A DNA stretch of 32,940 bases. It comes from Verrucomicrobiota bacterium. Lineage in GTDB: Bacteria; Verrucomicrobiota; Verrucomicrobiia; Opitutales; Oceanipulchritudinaceae. Shown here in pieces: positions 14,670 through 23,711 of this stretch (the first letter of the stretch is position 1; the number at the start of each line of letters is the position of its first letter). The stretch lies in assembly GCA_009908535.1 (NCBI GenBank), contig JAAAOD010000204.1, positions 1-32,940 on the forward strand. Direction: 5' to 3'. Under the pieces are notes generated by a model that ran no database searches, was not told the DNA's origin, and was given only the letters and a program-made list of their open reading frames with translations. Both the position numbers and the translations under genes were made by a program.

Positions 14670-17600
14670 TTAATTGCCCGCCACTCGTGCGAGGTCGCGG
14701 AGGTTTTCCTCGAAGGCGGCCATGGCGGCCTCGTCGCCGGAGAGGCCCTGTTCCTCCACCTTGCGGAAGGCGTTGAGCATGCGCTCGTAGTCGCGCGGCA
14801 GGACCTTGACGAATTTGGGCAGCAAATCGTCCCAGTTGTCGAGAACCCAGCGCCCGCGGGCGGAAGCGGTGTGATCGACATGTTTCCCAATCCGTTCACG
14901 GACCGTGGCGATCTCCTTATCCTCGCATTCAACGAGCCGGTAGAGGTTCACCATGTCGGGATTGAGCCGTTCCTCGAAGTCGCCTTCGAGGTCGAGGATG
15001 TAGGCGGTGCCGCCGGACATGCCGGCGCCGAAGTTGCGCCCGGTGCGCCCGATGACGACGACTTCCCCGCCGGTCATGTATTCGCATCCATGGTCGCCCA
15101 CGCCCTCGACGACGGCGCGGACGCCGGAATTGCGGACGCCGAAGCGCTCCCCGGCTATTCCGCTGATGAAGGCTTCCCCGGTGGTGGCCCCGTAAAAGGC
15201 GACATTCCCGATAATGGTCTGTTCCTCCGCCTTGAAGGGGGATCCTTTTGGAGGATAGACGATGATGCGCGCCCCCGAAAGTCCCTTGCCGAGGTAGTCG
15301 TTGGCGTCCCCTTCCAGCTCGAAGGTCATGCCGGGGGGGGTGAAGGCGGCGAAGGACTGGCCCGCGCTTCCGTTGAATTTAAGGTAGACCGTATCTTCGG
15401 GCAGGCCTCCGGCCCCGTGGCGGCGGGTGATTTCGCTCCCGGTGATGGTGCCGACGACCCGGTTGACATTGACGATCGGCAATTCGAGGCGGACGGGCTC
15501 GCCGCGCTCGATGGCGGGTCGGCAGAGCTTGAGAAGGTGGGTGTTGTCAAGGGCTTCGTGGAGGCCGTGATCCTGCTGCTTCGTGCAGTAGGTCCCCACT
15601 TCCGGTCCCACGTCGGGCTTGTGGAAGATGCTGGTGAGGTCGATCCCGTGCGTCGTCTTCCAATGGTCGGTGGCTTCCGCAGTATCGAGGCATTCGGTAT
15701 GCCCGACCATTTCGTTGATGGTGCGGAAGCCGAGTTCGGCCATAATCTCGCGCATTTCCTGGGCGACGAAGCGCATGAAGTTGACGACATGCTCGGGCTC
15801 GCCGGTGAAGTTTTTGCGCAGGCGCGGATCCTGGGTGGCGACGCCGACCGGGCAGGTGTTCTTCTGGCAGACCCGCATCATGAGGCAGCCCATGGTGATC
15901 AGCGGGGCGGTCGCGAAGCCGAATTCCTCGGCGCCGAGAAGGGCGGCGATGGCGACATCCCGACCGGTTTTGAGCTGTCCGTCGGTCTCAAGGGCAACGC
16001 GGCTGCGCAGATCGTTGAGGAGGAGAATCTGGTTGGTCTCGGCGAGGCCCAGCTCCCATGGCGCCCCGGCATTGTAGATGGAGGAGGCGGGGGAGGCGCC
16101 GGTACCGCCGTCGTGACCGGAGATGAGAATGACATCGGCGTGCCCCTTGGCCACCCCGGCGGCGATGGTGCCGACACCGACCTCCGCCACCAGCTTCACG
16201 TTGATGCGGGCGTGGTGGTTGGCGTTCTTGAGGTCGTGGATCAGTTCGGCGAGGTCCTCAATCGAATAAATGTCGTGGTGCGGGGGCGGGGAGACGAGGC
16301 CGACCCCGGGGGTGGAGTGGCGGACCTTGGCGACCCATGGATAGACCTTCGAACCCGGCAGCTCCCCGCCTTCCCCCGGCTTGGCGCCCTGGGCAATCTT
16401 GATCTGGAGCTCGTCGGCATTGACGAGGTATTCGCTCGTGACCCCGAAACGACCGGAGGCGACCTGTTTGATGGCGGAACGCTTGCTGTCGCCGTTGGGA
16501 AGGGGCTTGAAGCGTTCCGGATCCTCGCCGCCTTCGCCGGTGTTGGACTTGCCTCCGATCCGGTTCATGGCGATGGCAAGGGTCTCGTGGGCCTCTTTGG
16601 AAATCGATCCGTAGGACATGGCTCCGGTCTTGAAGCGGCGGGTGATGGCCTCGATGGATTCGACCTCCTCGATCGGGACCGGTTTGCGCTTGCCACGGAA
16701 GCGCATGAGGCCCCGGAGCGTGCAGCGGTTCCGGCTCTGGTCGTTGACCTTGCCGGTGTAGGCGCGGAAGACATCGTAGGAACTCGTCCGCACCGACTTC
16801 TGCAGAAGGTGGATGGTCTCCGGATTAAAAAGATGGTATTCCCCGTCGGCCCGCCACTGGTAGAGGCCGCCAGGGTCGAGGGCGCCGTCGCGTCCGTTTT
16901 CGCCATGGCCGCCAAAGGCTTTGCGATGGCGGCGCAGGCTTTCCTCGGCCAGGGCCTCGATGCCCGCGCCTTCGACACGGCCGGCGGTGCCGGTAAAATA
17001 GCGCTTCACCACTTCGGTATCGAGCCCGATGGCCTCGAAGATCTGGGCCCCCCGATAGGAGGCCACGGTGGAGATGCCCATTTTCGCCATGGTCTTCACC
17101 ACGCCCTTCGTCGAGCCCTTGAGGTAGTTCTGCACCGCCTTGTCGTAGGGCACCTCGAGCATGTTTTCCGCGATCATGCCCTGGATGCTTTCAAAGGCCA
17201 TGTAGGGATTGATGGCGTCGGCGCCGTAGCCGAGAAGGACGGCGAAGTGGTGCACTTCTCGCGCTTCCCCGGTCTCCAGCAGGACGGAGACCCGTGTGCG
17301 GGTGCCTTTCTGGACGAGGTGATGGTGAAGGCCGCCCATCGCCAGCAGGGTCGGGATGGCCGCCTGCTCCGGGGAAACGCCCCGGTCGGAAATGATGAGC
17401 AGGTTGACCCCGTCGGCAATGGCGTGGTCGGCGGCAGCGAAGAGATCCTCGAGGGCCTTCTCGAGGCCTTTGCCGCCCCGGTTGGCCGGGAACAGCGCGG
17501 GCAGGGTGGCGGCTTTGAACCCGTCCAGATCGAGGTGGCGCAGGCGCGCGAGGTCCTCGTCGCTGAGCAGGGGGCTGGGGACTCGGATCATGCGGCAACT

Positions 17601-19343
17601 GTCCTTGCCGGGGGCGAGGAGATTGCCTTCCGAGCCGAGGAAGGTTTCGGTGGCGGTGACCAGTTCCTCCCGGATACAGTCCAGGGCGGGATTGGTGACC
17701 TGCGCGAAGATCTGCTTGAAATACTGGTACAGGTGCCGCGGTCGGTCGGAGAGCACCGCCAGCGGCGTGTCGTTGCCCATGGAGGCAATGGGCTGCACCG
17801 CCTTTTCCGAGGTAGGGCCGATGATCAGGCGCAGGTCCTCGTAGGTGTAGCCGAAAGCCTGCTGTCGCTGGCTGAGCGTCGTCGGCTCGCTGGGCGGACG
17901 CTCCGCACTTTCGGGAAGATCATGCAGGTGGAGGCGCTTCTCCCCCAGCCAGTCCGCGTAGGGGCGGAGCGAATACACCCGTTCCTTGACCTCCTCGTCC
18001 GGGATGATGCGCCCCTCTTTCATGTCGACGAGGAACATGCGGCCCGGCTGCAGTCGTCCTTTTTCCACTACGGAACAGGGATCGAGCTCGGGCAGGACGC
18101 CGACCTCCGAGGCCATGATGACGAGATCGTCCTCGGTGACGTAATACCGGCTCGGACGGAGGCCGTTGCGGTCGAGAACCGCCCCGATCTGGTAGCCGTC
18201 GGAAAAGGTGATGGAGGCCGGGCCGTCCCACGGTTCCATGAGACAGGCGTGGAATTCATAGAAGGCCCGCTTGGCCGGATCCATGGTGGCGTGGCGTTCC
18301 CACGGTTCCGGAATCATCATCATGACCGCGTGGGCGAGGTCGTAGCCGCCGAGGTGGAGGAACTCGAGGACGTTGTCGAAACGCGCCGAGTCGGAGCCGT
18401 CCTCGTTGACAATCGGGAAAATGCGCTCGAGGTCCTCGCCGAAGAGGTCCGTGTCACAAAGGGCCTGGCGGGCCTTCATGAAGTTCTCGTTGCCCATCAC
18501 GGTGTTGATTTCTCCGTTGTGAGCGATGAAGCGGTTCGGATGCGCCCGCGGCCAGCTCGGGAAAGTGTTCGTCGAGAAGCGCGTGTGCATCAGGGCAAGG
18601 GCCGACTCGAAGTCCTCGTCGTGCAGGTCGGGAAAGTAATCGGCCAACTGGCAGGGGGTGAGCATCCCCTTGTAGATCATCGTCCGCGAGGAAAGCCCGG
18701 TGACGTAGAAAAATTCACCGCCCGGGAAGCTGTGCTTGGTCGTACGGTGGACATCGTAGAACTGTGAAGGCACTTCGTTGAATCGGATCGCGTTCCCGAC
18801 GCGCTTACGAATGACGTAGAGTTTCCGCTCGAAATCCATCGTGTCCCTGATGTCGGAGGAGCGTCCGATGAAGACCTGCTTGATGACCGGTTCGTATTGC
18901 CGGGAGGTCTTGCCGAGAATGTCGCTGTTCACCGGCACGGTCCGCCACCCAAGAAAGGTCTGCCCCTCCTCGCGGATGATGTGCTCGAACAGCTGCATGG
19001 TCGCCTCCCGCTCGCTGGCGTTGGGGGAGAGGAAGATGAGCCCGGCGCCGTATTCGCCTTCAGCGGGCAGCTCCACGTCCCGCTCCGCCATGACTTTGCG
19101 CAGGAACTTGTCCGGCATCTGCACAAAGAGACCGGCCCCGTCGCCCGTGTCCGGATCCGAGCCGCTTGCGCCACGGTGGATCATCTGTTGGTTCATGACG
19201 AGGGTTTTGTGGATGATTTCGTGCGAGCGTTTGCCCTTCAAGTGCGCGATGAAGCCCACTCCGCAGGAATCCTTTTCGCGGGAGGGATCGTAGAGGCCTT
19301 GCGGTTCCGGCCAGCCGAGGGGGGTGCGGTCCATGTGTGCCAT
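14670..19343 (-). CDS. gltB: Glutamate synthase large subunit
   Basis: About 1557 residues, the normal size for GltB. The order is: a short propeptide then Cys27 (DSCGVGF), the N-terminal nucleophile of the class II glutaminase domain (to about 430); the central domain; the FMN/2-oxoglutarate domain (KSNTGEGGEDPERF, GHDGGTGASP); the [3Fe-4S] cysteines C1153, C1159 and C1164 (C-x5-C-x4-C, in RVCQKNTCPVG); and the C-terminal beta-helix domain. Ammonia from glutamine is channelled to 2-oxoglutarate. The start at 19343 places the nucleophile 26 residues in; an in-frame ATG at 19394 would add 17 residues and cannot be excluded. Neither has a clear ribosome site. Transcribed with gltD. The opposite strand is free of stops for most of the gene, a codon-composition effect. 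Confidence 0.97.
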   Translation of the reverse strand: MAHMDRTPLGWPEPQGLYDPSREKDSCGVGFIAHLKGKRSHEIIHKTLVMNQQMIHRGASGSDPDTGDGAGLFVQMPDKFLRKVMAERDVELPAEGEYGAGLIFLSPNASEREATMQLFEHIIREEGQTFLGWRTVPVNSDILGKTSRQYEPVIKQVFIGRSSDIRDTMDFERKLYVIRKRVGNAIRFNEVPSQFYDVHRTTKHSFPGGEFFYVTGLSSRTMIYKGMLTPCQLADYFPDLHDEDFESALALMHTRFSTNTFPSWPRAHPNRFIAHNGEINTVMGNENFMKARQALCDTDLFGEDLERIFPIVNEDGSDSARFDNVLEFLHLGGYDLAHAVMMMIPEPWERHATMDPAKRAFYEFHACLMEPWDGPASITFSDGYQIGAVLDRNGLRPSRYYVTEDDLVIMASEVGVLPELDPCSVVEKGRLQPGRMFLVDMKEGRIIPDEEVKERVYSLRPYADWLGEKRLHLHDLPESAERPPSEPTTLSQRQQAFGYTYEDLRLIIGPTSEKAVQPIASMGNDTPLAVLSDRPRHLYQYFKQIFAQVTNPALDCIREELVTATETFLGSEGNLLAPGKDSCRMIRVPSPLLSDEDLARLRHLDLDGFKAATLPALFPANRGGKGLEKALEDLFAAADHAIADGVNLLIISDRGVSPEQAAIPTLLAMGGLHHHLVQKGTRTRVSVLLETGEAREVHHFAVLLGYGADAINPYMAFESIQGMIAENMLEVPYDKAVQNYLKGSTKGVVKTMAKMGISTVASYRGAQIFEAIGLDTEVVKRYFTGTAGRVEGAGIEALAEESLRRHRKAFGGHGENGRDGALDPGGLYQWRADGEYHLFNPETIHLLQKSVRTSSYDVFRAYTGKVNDQSRNRCTLRGLMRFRGKRKPVPIEEVESIEAITRRFKTGAMSYGSISKEAHETLAIAMNRIGGKSNTGEGGEDPERFKPLPNGDSKRSAIKQVASGRFGVTSEYLVNADELQIKIAQGAKPGEGGELPGSKVYPWVAKVRHSTPGVGLVSPPPHHDIYSIEDLAELIHDLKNANHHARINVKLVAEVGVGTIAAGVAKGHADVILISGHDGGTGASPASSIYNAGAPWELGLAETNQILLLNDLRSRVALETDGQLKTGRDVAIAALLGAEEFGFATAPLITMGCLMMRVCQKNTCPVGVATQDPRLRKNFTGEPEHVVNFMRFVAQEMREIMAELGFRTINEMVGHTECLDTAEATDHWKTTHGIDLTSIFHKPDVGPEVGTYCTKQQDHGLHEALDNTHLLKLCRPAIERGEPVRLELPIVNVNRVVGTITGSEITRRHGAGGLPEDTVYLKFNGSAGQSFAAFTPPGMTFELEGDANDYLGKGLSGARIIVYPPKGSPFKAEEQTIIGNVAFYGATTGEAFISGIAGERFGVRNSGVRAVVEGVGDHGCEYMTGGEVVVIGRTGRNFGAGMSGGTAYILDLEGDFEERLNPDMVNLYRLVECEDKEIATVRERIGKHVDHTASARGRWVLDNWDDLLPKFVKVLPRDYERMLNAFRKVEEQGLSGDEAAMAAFEENLRDLARVAGN

Positions 19344-19485
19344 AAGCGGTAAAGTCGTTGGTTCAGGCCTACACAAACGGTCAAGGGAAGGCATGGGAAG
19401 AAATTTTTTTTGGGCTTCCTGCCCCCTTGCCTCAGGAAAGGAGTCCGTGTCTTGACGGGTCGGGGCCCGTCGCCACCCTCGGTTT

Positions 19486-20928
19486 ATGAACCGATATCCG
19501 GCATCGATCCTTTTTCTGACCGGGATTCTCCTCTCGTCCGGCCCTCTCCATGCCCAGTATGCGATCGGCGGCGGGGAGGTGGAGGGCCTCTACCAGCGCC
19601 ATTGCGCCGTTTGCCACGGGGAAAATCTCGACAACGGCCTCGGTGGCTCCCTGCTGACGACGGAACGGTGGACGAACGCCATCGACGAGGAGTACACCGA
19701 CATCATCCGCCACGGGCTCCCCGACCTCGGGATGCAGGCTTTCGGGGACATTCTCAGTGAAGAGGAAATCCGGGCCCTCGTCATCTACATAAGGGAGGAG
19801 TGGCTGCTCGCGCAGAAGAAGGAGACCCGGCGGAAGGCCGCGCCGCGGGGAGGCGTCTTCCGCTCCGAAAAGCACGATTTCCGCGTCGAGACCATCTGGG
19901 AGCGGGGCGGCGTGCTCTGGTCGATCGAATTCATGGAGCCGGAGAAGGCCCTCGTGACCCACTTCGACGGGCAGCTTTTCATTCTCGACACGGCCAGCGG
20001 GGAGGCGGAGGAGATCGCGGGCCTGCCCGAGGTCTGGCGCAGGGGGCAGGGCGGTTTGATGGAAGCCAAACCGCACCCGGATTATCGCCGGAACGGCTGG
20101 ATCTACCTCGCCTACAACGCCGCTTCCAGAGAGCGCGGCGGCAGCACCGTCGGTATGACGAAAATCGTCCGGGGTCGCATTGAAGAGGGCCGCTGGACGG
20201 ATCAGGAAACGGTTTACGAAGCCCCGGCAAACACCCACCTCGGGACCGGACGCCACTTCGGGACGCGGATCGTCTTCCACGACGGATTTCTCTTTTTCGC
20301 CATCGGGGATCGTGGAAGGAAGGCCATGGCGCAGGAGCTGGACCGCCCGAACGGGAAAATCCATCGAATATGGCCCGACGGACGCGTCCCGAAGGACAAT
20401 CCTTTCGCCAACGAGGAGGAGGCCCTCGGCAGCATCTGGAGCTACGGCCATCGCAATCCGCAGGGAATGGTCCTTCACCCGGCCACCGGCGGCCTCTGGG
20501 CCACCGAACACGGTCCGCGCGGGGGTGATGAACTCAACCTCATCCGCCGCGGGGCCAATTACGGTTGGCCGGAAGTCACTTATGGGATGAACTACAATGG
20601 AACGCCCATCACCGCGCACACGCGCAAGCCGGGGATGGTCGACCCCGTCGTCCACTGGACCCCGTCCCTTGCCGTCTGCGGCATGGACGTGGTCACGGGA
20701 GACGCCTTTCCCGGCTGGCGGGGCGACCTCCTCGTCACTGGACTGGCCGCGCAGGAACTGCGCCGCCTTGCCCTCGAGGATGCCAAGGTCGTTCGTGAAG
20801 AGGTGCTTATCAAGGAGCGGGGGCGCGTCCGCGACATCGCCTGCGCCCCGGATGGCACCCTTTACATCCTTTCCATGACGACCGGAAACAAAGTCGGCAG
20901 GGTACAGCGGTTGCGTCCGGCGGGGTAA
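19486..20928 (+). CDS. Secreted cytochrome c / PQQ-dependent sugar (aldose) dehydrogenase fusion
   Basis: A 480-residue exported protein. It has a signal peptide (ILFLTGILLSSGPLHA, cleavage near 23), then a cytochrome c domain of about 80 residues with heme-binding CAVCH at 40-44 and a likely axial Met83 (LGMQAF). A charged linker follows, then a six-bladed beta-propeller of the Asd/YliI glucose/sorbosone dehydrogenase type: GRHFGTRIVF, GHRNPQG at 321-327, EHGPRGGDELN at 341-351 and GANYGWPEV. PQQ enzymes of this family oxidise sugars in the periplasm. Here electrons could pass directly to the fused heme and then the respiratory chain. A small hairpin (19454-19459 with 19466-19471) lies in the upstream region. 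The stop is one base away from the stop of the convergent kinase gene. The substrate is unknown. Confidence 0.9.
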   Translation: MNRYPASILFLTGILLSSGPLHAQYAIGGGEVEGLYQRHCAVCHGENLDNGLGGSLLTTERWTNAIDEEYTDIIRHGLPDLGMQAFGDILSEEEIRALVIYIREEWLLAQKKETRRKAAPRGGVFRSEKHDFRVETIWERGGVLWSIEFMEPEKALVTHFDGQLFILDTASGEAEEIAGLPEVWRRGQGGLMEAKPHPDYRRNGWIYLAYNAASRERGGSTVGMTKIVRGRIEEGRWTDQETVYEAPANTHLGTGRHFGTRIVFHDGFLFFAIGDRGRKAMAQELDRPNGKIHRIWPDGRVPKDNPFANEEEALGSIWSYGHRNPQGMVLHPATGGLWATEHGPRGGDELNLIRRGANYGWPEVTYGMNYNGTPITAHTRKPGMVDPVVHWTPSLAVCGMDVVTGDAFPGWRGDLLVTGLAAQELRRLALEDAKVVREEVLIKERGRVRDIACAPDGTLYILSMTTGNKVGRVQRLRPAG

Positions 20929-20929
20929 G

Positions 20930-23185
20930 CTACAGCCAGCTTGTCCTGCGGTCGCGAAGCCGCAGGATGGTGGCGCGGACTTCCCCGATATGGATAGGTT
21001 TGCTGATGTAGTCGTCCATTCCGGCCTTGAGGCAGTGCTCGCGGTCCCCCTCGACGGCGGAAGCGGTCAGGGCGATGATGGAAGGACGCTGGCCGAAGCG
21101 CTCCCGGATTTTCCGGGTTGCCTCGAACCCGTCCATGACCGGCATCTGCAGGTCCATGAAAAGGAGGTCGTATCCATTTTGGATGACTTTATCAAAGGCC
21201 TCCTTGCCGTCGTTGGCGGTGTCGCAGGAATAGCCCAGTTCCCCGAGAATCCGCTTCGTCACCATCCGATTGACGGCATTGTCCTCGACGAGAAGGATTT
21301 TCAGATCGCGGGGTAATTCCCCGTCCTCCCCATTCGCCTGTGCCGCGGCGGAAGCCTTTCGCGAGGCCTGTTTCAACTCGACGTTAAAGGTAAAAGAAGT
21401 GCCCCGGTCGGAGGTGTGTTCGAGATGAATTTCCCCGTTCATCAATTGACACAGGCGACGGCAAATGGAGAGGCCGAGCCCGGTTCCGCCATGGCTGCGC
21501 GTCGAGGAGGCATCTCCCTGGTTGAACGGCTCGAAAACCTTCCGGGACGCCTCCTTGTTGATCCCCTTCCCGGTATCGGTAATGCTGACGAAGAGGCGCA
21601 GGCGGTCCGCGCCCGTTTCCTCGACCCACGCTTCCATGCGCACATACCCCTGCTCGGTGAATTTGATGGCGTTGCTGAGGAGGTTGTAAATGACCTGACG
21701 GAGACGATAGACATCGCCCAGAACCCTTCTGCTCAGATCGTCCTCCAACTCGCAGATACCCTCGAGTTGTTTTTCCTCAAGCTGCCCGGCAAAAAGGTGA
21801 AAACTGTCCTGGAGGGACTCCCGGAGAGGAAACTCTTCCTCGGCAAGGGTGAAGGCCCCGGATTCAATTTTGGAAAGGTCGAGGATATCCTTGATGATGG
21901 AAATCAGGACCTGACCACTGGAATGGATGACCTGCAGGTGATCCCGCTGTTCCGCGGTCAGGTCGGTCTTGAGGAGGAGCTCGGTCAATCCGATCACCCC
22001 GTTCATGGGGGTGCGGATCTCGTGACTCATGTTGGCAAGGAACCGGGATTTTGCCTCGGTGGCCTCGCGTGCGGTTTTGAGGGCCTCCTTCAATTTTCTT
22101 TGCGCCATCGTGGTTTCCGTCACATCGAGGACCACCGAGGCCACGGAACTGATGTCGCCTTGCCGGTTGCGGATAACCGCATTGTGCCATTCGCAAAAGA
22201 TGGATTCCCCGTCGGCCCGGACATTCCGGTTGTAGTTTTCGTGACCACCTTCACCGCGCAGGAGGACATGCATGACCTGGGCAATTTCACCCTTCAACTC
22301 TTCGGGGATGATCAATTCGCTGGCGGTACGGCCGATTGCTTGTTCCGGGCGATATCCGAAAATCTTCTCCGCGGCTTTATTCCACTGGAGGACGCGGAAG
22401 CCCGGATCCCATTCGATGTAGCCGACGGGTGTTTTCTCGAGTATAAAGGCAAGGTGCTGGCTCGATTCCCGCTGCCTTTGCTTCAACGCCTCCCGTTCAT
22501 GGATGATCCTTTTGTAGGCAAGGGTCACCTGCCCGATTTCGTCCGGGCTGCGGACGGGAAGGGAGGCGGCTGCTTCGGGATCTTCCTTACCAGTGGCGGC
22601 TTCCAGTTCGCGAAGGGGCTGCGCAAGCCGGCGCGCAAGCGCCCAGGCGAGAACGGAGGCCAGAAGCCAACCTGTAAAGCCAAGGGCCCCGTGACGTAGG
22701 AGGGCGTCGCGGGTCGTCGCCGTTACCGAAACCGGGGTCCTTGCCAGCAACAGCGTGCCGAGGACTTCTCCGGCGTTGACGACGACCGGTAGCTTCAGAA
22801 GGAGCTGATCCCCCTCGACGCGCAGCAGGGGCTGGAAATTTCCCTTTTCCCGTTTTCCGAAGCCTTCCACGGAGAGCGGGGACCCGGTCTCCGGTTCCTC
22901 CACCAGCAGCCTGCCATCCGGCGCAAGCACTTTGGCGCGCGTGAAAGAGGATGTGCGGATGATCGTACGCAAGGTTGGCCGAAGACCGCTGACGCGTTGA
23001 AAATAGAGGTCGTTGCGCAGGGCATTGGCAACGAGAACGGCCTCGCTGGAGGCCCTTTCCCGCGACTCGGCGCGGGTTTCCCGGTTTTCCAGAACGACTC
23101 CGGCTGCGACAAGAAGGGCGGCCAGGATGGCAAGAAGGCTCACCATGGAAAGAAACCATTTGGTCTGCACACGGGCGTTCACCAT
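20930..23185 (-). CDS. Hybrid sensor histidine kinase (PAS, HisKA, HATPase, REC)
   Basis: A 751-residue membrane kinase. Order: TM1 (about 11-31), a periplasmic sensor of about 130 residues, TM2 (about 167-184), a HAMP-like linker (187-240), a PAS domain (about 245-360, FILEKTPVGYIEWD), the HisKA box FLANMSHEIRTPMNG with phospho-acceptor H388, the HATPase domain (N box NLLSNAIKF with N505, D537 in ITDTGKG, GGTGLGL at 566-572), and a receiver domain (EDNAVNR, phospho-acceptor D678 in FMDLQMP, K729). All catalytic residues are present. As a hybrid kinase it should pass phosphate to a separate Hpt protein or regulator, none of which is next to it. The signal sensed is unknown. It is divergent from the DUF3127 gene. 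Confidence 0.95.
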   Translation of the reverse strand: MVNARVQTKWFLSMVSLLAILAALLVAAGVVLENRETRAESRERASSEAVLVANALRNDLYFQRVSGLRPTLRTIIRTSSFTRAKVLAPDGRLLVEEPETGSPLSVEGFGKREKGNFQPLLRVEGDQLLLKLPVVVNAGEVLGTLLLARTPVSVTATTRDALLRHGALGFTGWLLASVLAWALARRLAQPLRELEAATGKEDPEAAASLPVRSPDEIGQVTLAYKRIIHEREALKQRQRESSQHLAFILEKTPVGYIEWDPGFRVLQWNKAAEKIFGYRPEQAIGRTASELIIPEELKGEIAQVMHVLLRGEGGHENYNRNVRADGESIFCEWHNAVIRNRQGDISSVASVVLDVTETTMAQRKLKEALKTAREATEAKSRFLANMSHEIRTPMNGVIGLTELLLKTDLTAEQRDHLQVIHSSGQVLISIIKDILDLSKIESGAFTLAEEEFPLRESLQDSFHLFAGQLEEKQLEGICELEDDLSRRVLGDVYRLRQVIYNLLSNAIKFTEQGYVRMEAWVEETGADRLRLFVSITDTGKGINKEASRKVFEPFNQGDASSTRSHGGTGLGLSICRRLCQLMNGEIHLEHTSDRGTSFTFNVELKQASRKASAAAQANGEDGELPRDLKILLVEDNAVNRMVTKRILGELGYSCDTANDGKEAFDKVIQNGYDLLFMDLQMPVMDGFEATRKIRERFGQRPSIIALTASAVEGDREHCLKAGMDDYISKPIHIGEVRATILRLRDRRTSWL

Positions 23186-23278
23186 TGCGGAAGTTGAGGA
23201 ATCCCCCTCTTTTTGTCAGGGAAAATTGGCCCGTTTCTTGGTAGAAGGAAGAATTGCCAAGGTCCTACCTGAATTCTG

Positions 23279-23322
23279 GCAGGGAAGAAGGTGGACAAGG
23301 CCGGGGACTCCTTCTTCCCTGC
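23279..23322 (+). promoter_or_regulatory. 13-bp perfect inverted repeat just before the DUF3127 gene
   Basis: GCAGGGAAGAAGG at 23279-23291 and its exact complement CCTTCTTCCCTGC at 23310-23322, with an 18-nt loop, ending 5 bases before the ATG at 23328. The 5' arm is purine-rich like a Shine-Dalgarno sequence, but it is sequestered and too far away when unfolded. No T-run follows, so a terminator is unlikely; an mRNA hairpin affecting translation or a protein-binding dyad fits better. Confidence 0.55.
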
Positions 23323-23327
23323 TTGCC

Positions 23328-23690
23328 ATGGCGTATACAATGTCCGGCAAAGTTACAAAGATCTTCCCTCTGCAGGAGTTCCCGAGCGGTTTTTCCAAGC
23401 GCGAATTTGTCGTGCGCACAGAGGAGCGTTTCCCCCAGGAGATCAAGTTCGAGTGCCTGAAGGAAAAGGCGGAACTGCTTGATGCGGTGAAGGAGGAGGC
23501 CGAGGTCACGGTGCACTTCGATATCCGCGGGCGGGAGTGGAATGATCGCTACTTCGTCAATCTGGCCGCATGGAAGATCGATGCTGGTGCCGGGGGCAAG
23601 GCGGGTGGCCGGGAAGTCGCGGAAGAGCCGGCCGTACCGGCGGAGGATCCGGCCGAGTATCCCGCCGACGATGAAGACATCCCTTTTTAG
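23328..23690 (+). CDS. DUF3127 domain protein, possible OB-fold nucleic-acid binding
   Basis: A 120-residue protein. The start at 23328 gives MAYTMSGKVTKIF, which fits DUF3127 family members starting with a short strand before SGKV; 23340 (MSGKV) is an alternative. The open frame continues upstream to 23013 but only shadows the kinase gene. Family features: SGKVTKIFPLQEF, FSKREFVVRTEERFPQ, the EVTVHFDIRGREW strand and YFVNLAAWKI, giving an OB-like beta-barrel of about 85 residues. The tail is acidic and Pro-rich and ends DDEDIPF, which strongly resembles the acidic DDDIPF tip by which SSB recruits partner proteins. This supports a single-strand DNA-binding-like role, as inference only. Confidence 0.85.
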   Translation: MAYTMSGKVTKIFPLQEFPSGFSKREFVVRTEERFPQEIKFECLKEKAELLDAVKEEAEVTVHFDIRGREWNDRYFVNLAAWKIDAGAGGKAGGREVAEEPAVPAEDPAEYPADDEDIPF

Positions 23691-23711
23691 TCCCTTCCTT
23701 TCTGCCACCGT

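Noticed and set aside
14022..18767. A 1581-codon open frame opposite gltB and gltD
   Set aside because: It mirrors the G+C-rich codon pattern of gltB, crosses the gltB/gltD boundary, and has low-complexity Gly/Ala/Asp/Val sequence without domains. gltB and gltD are unmistakable on the other strand.
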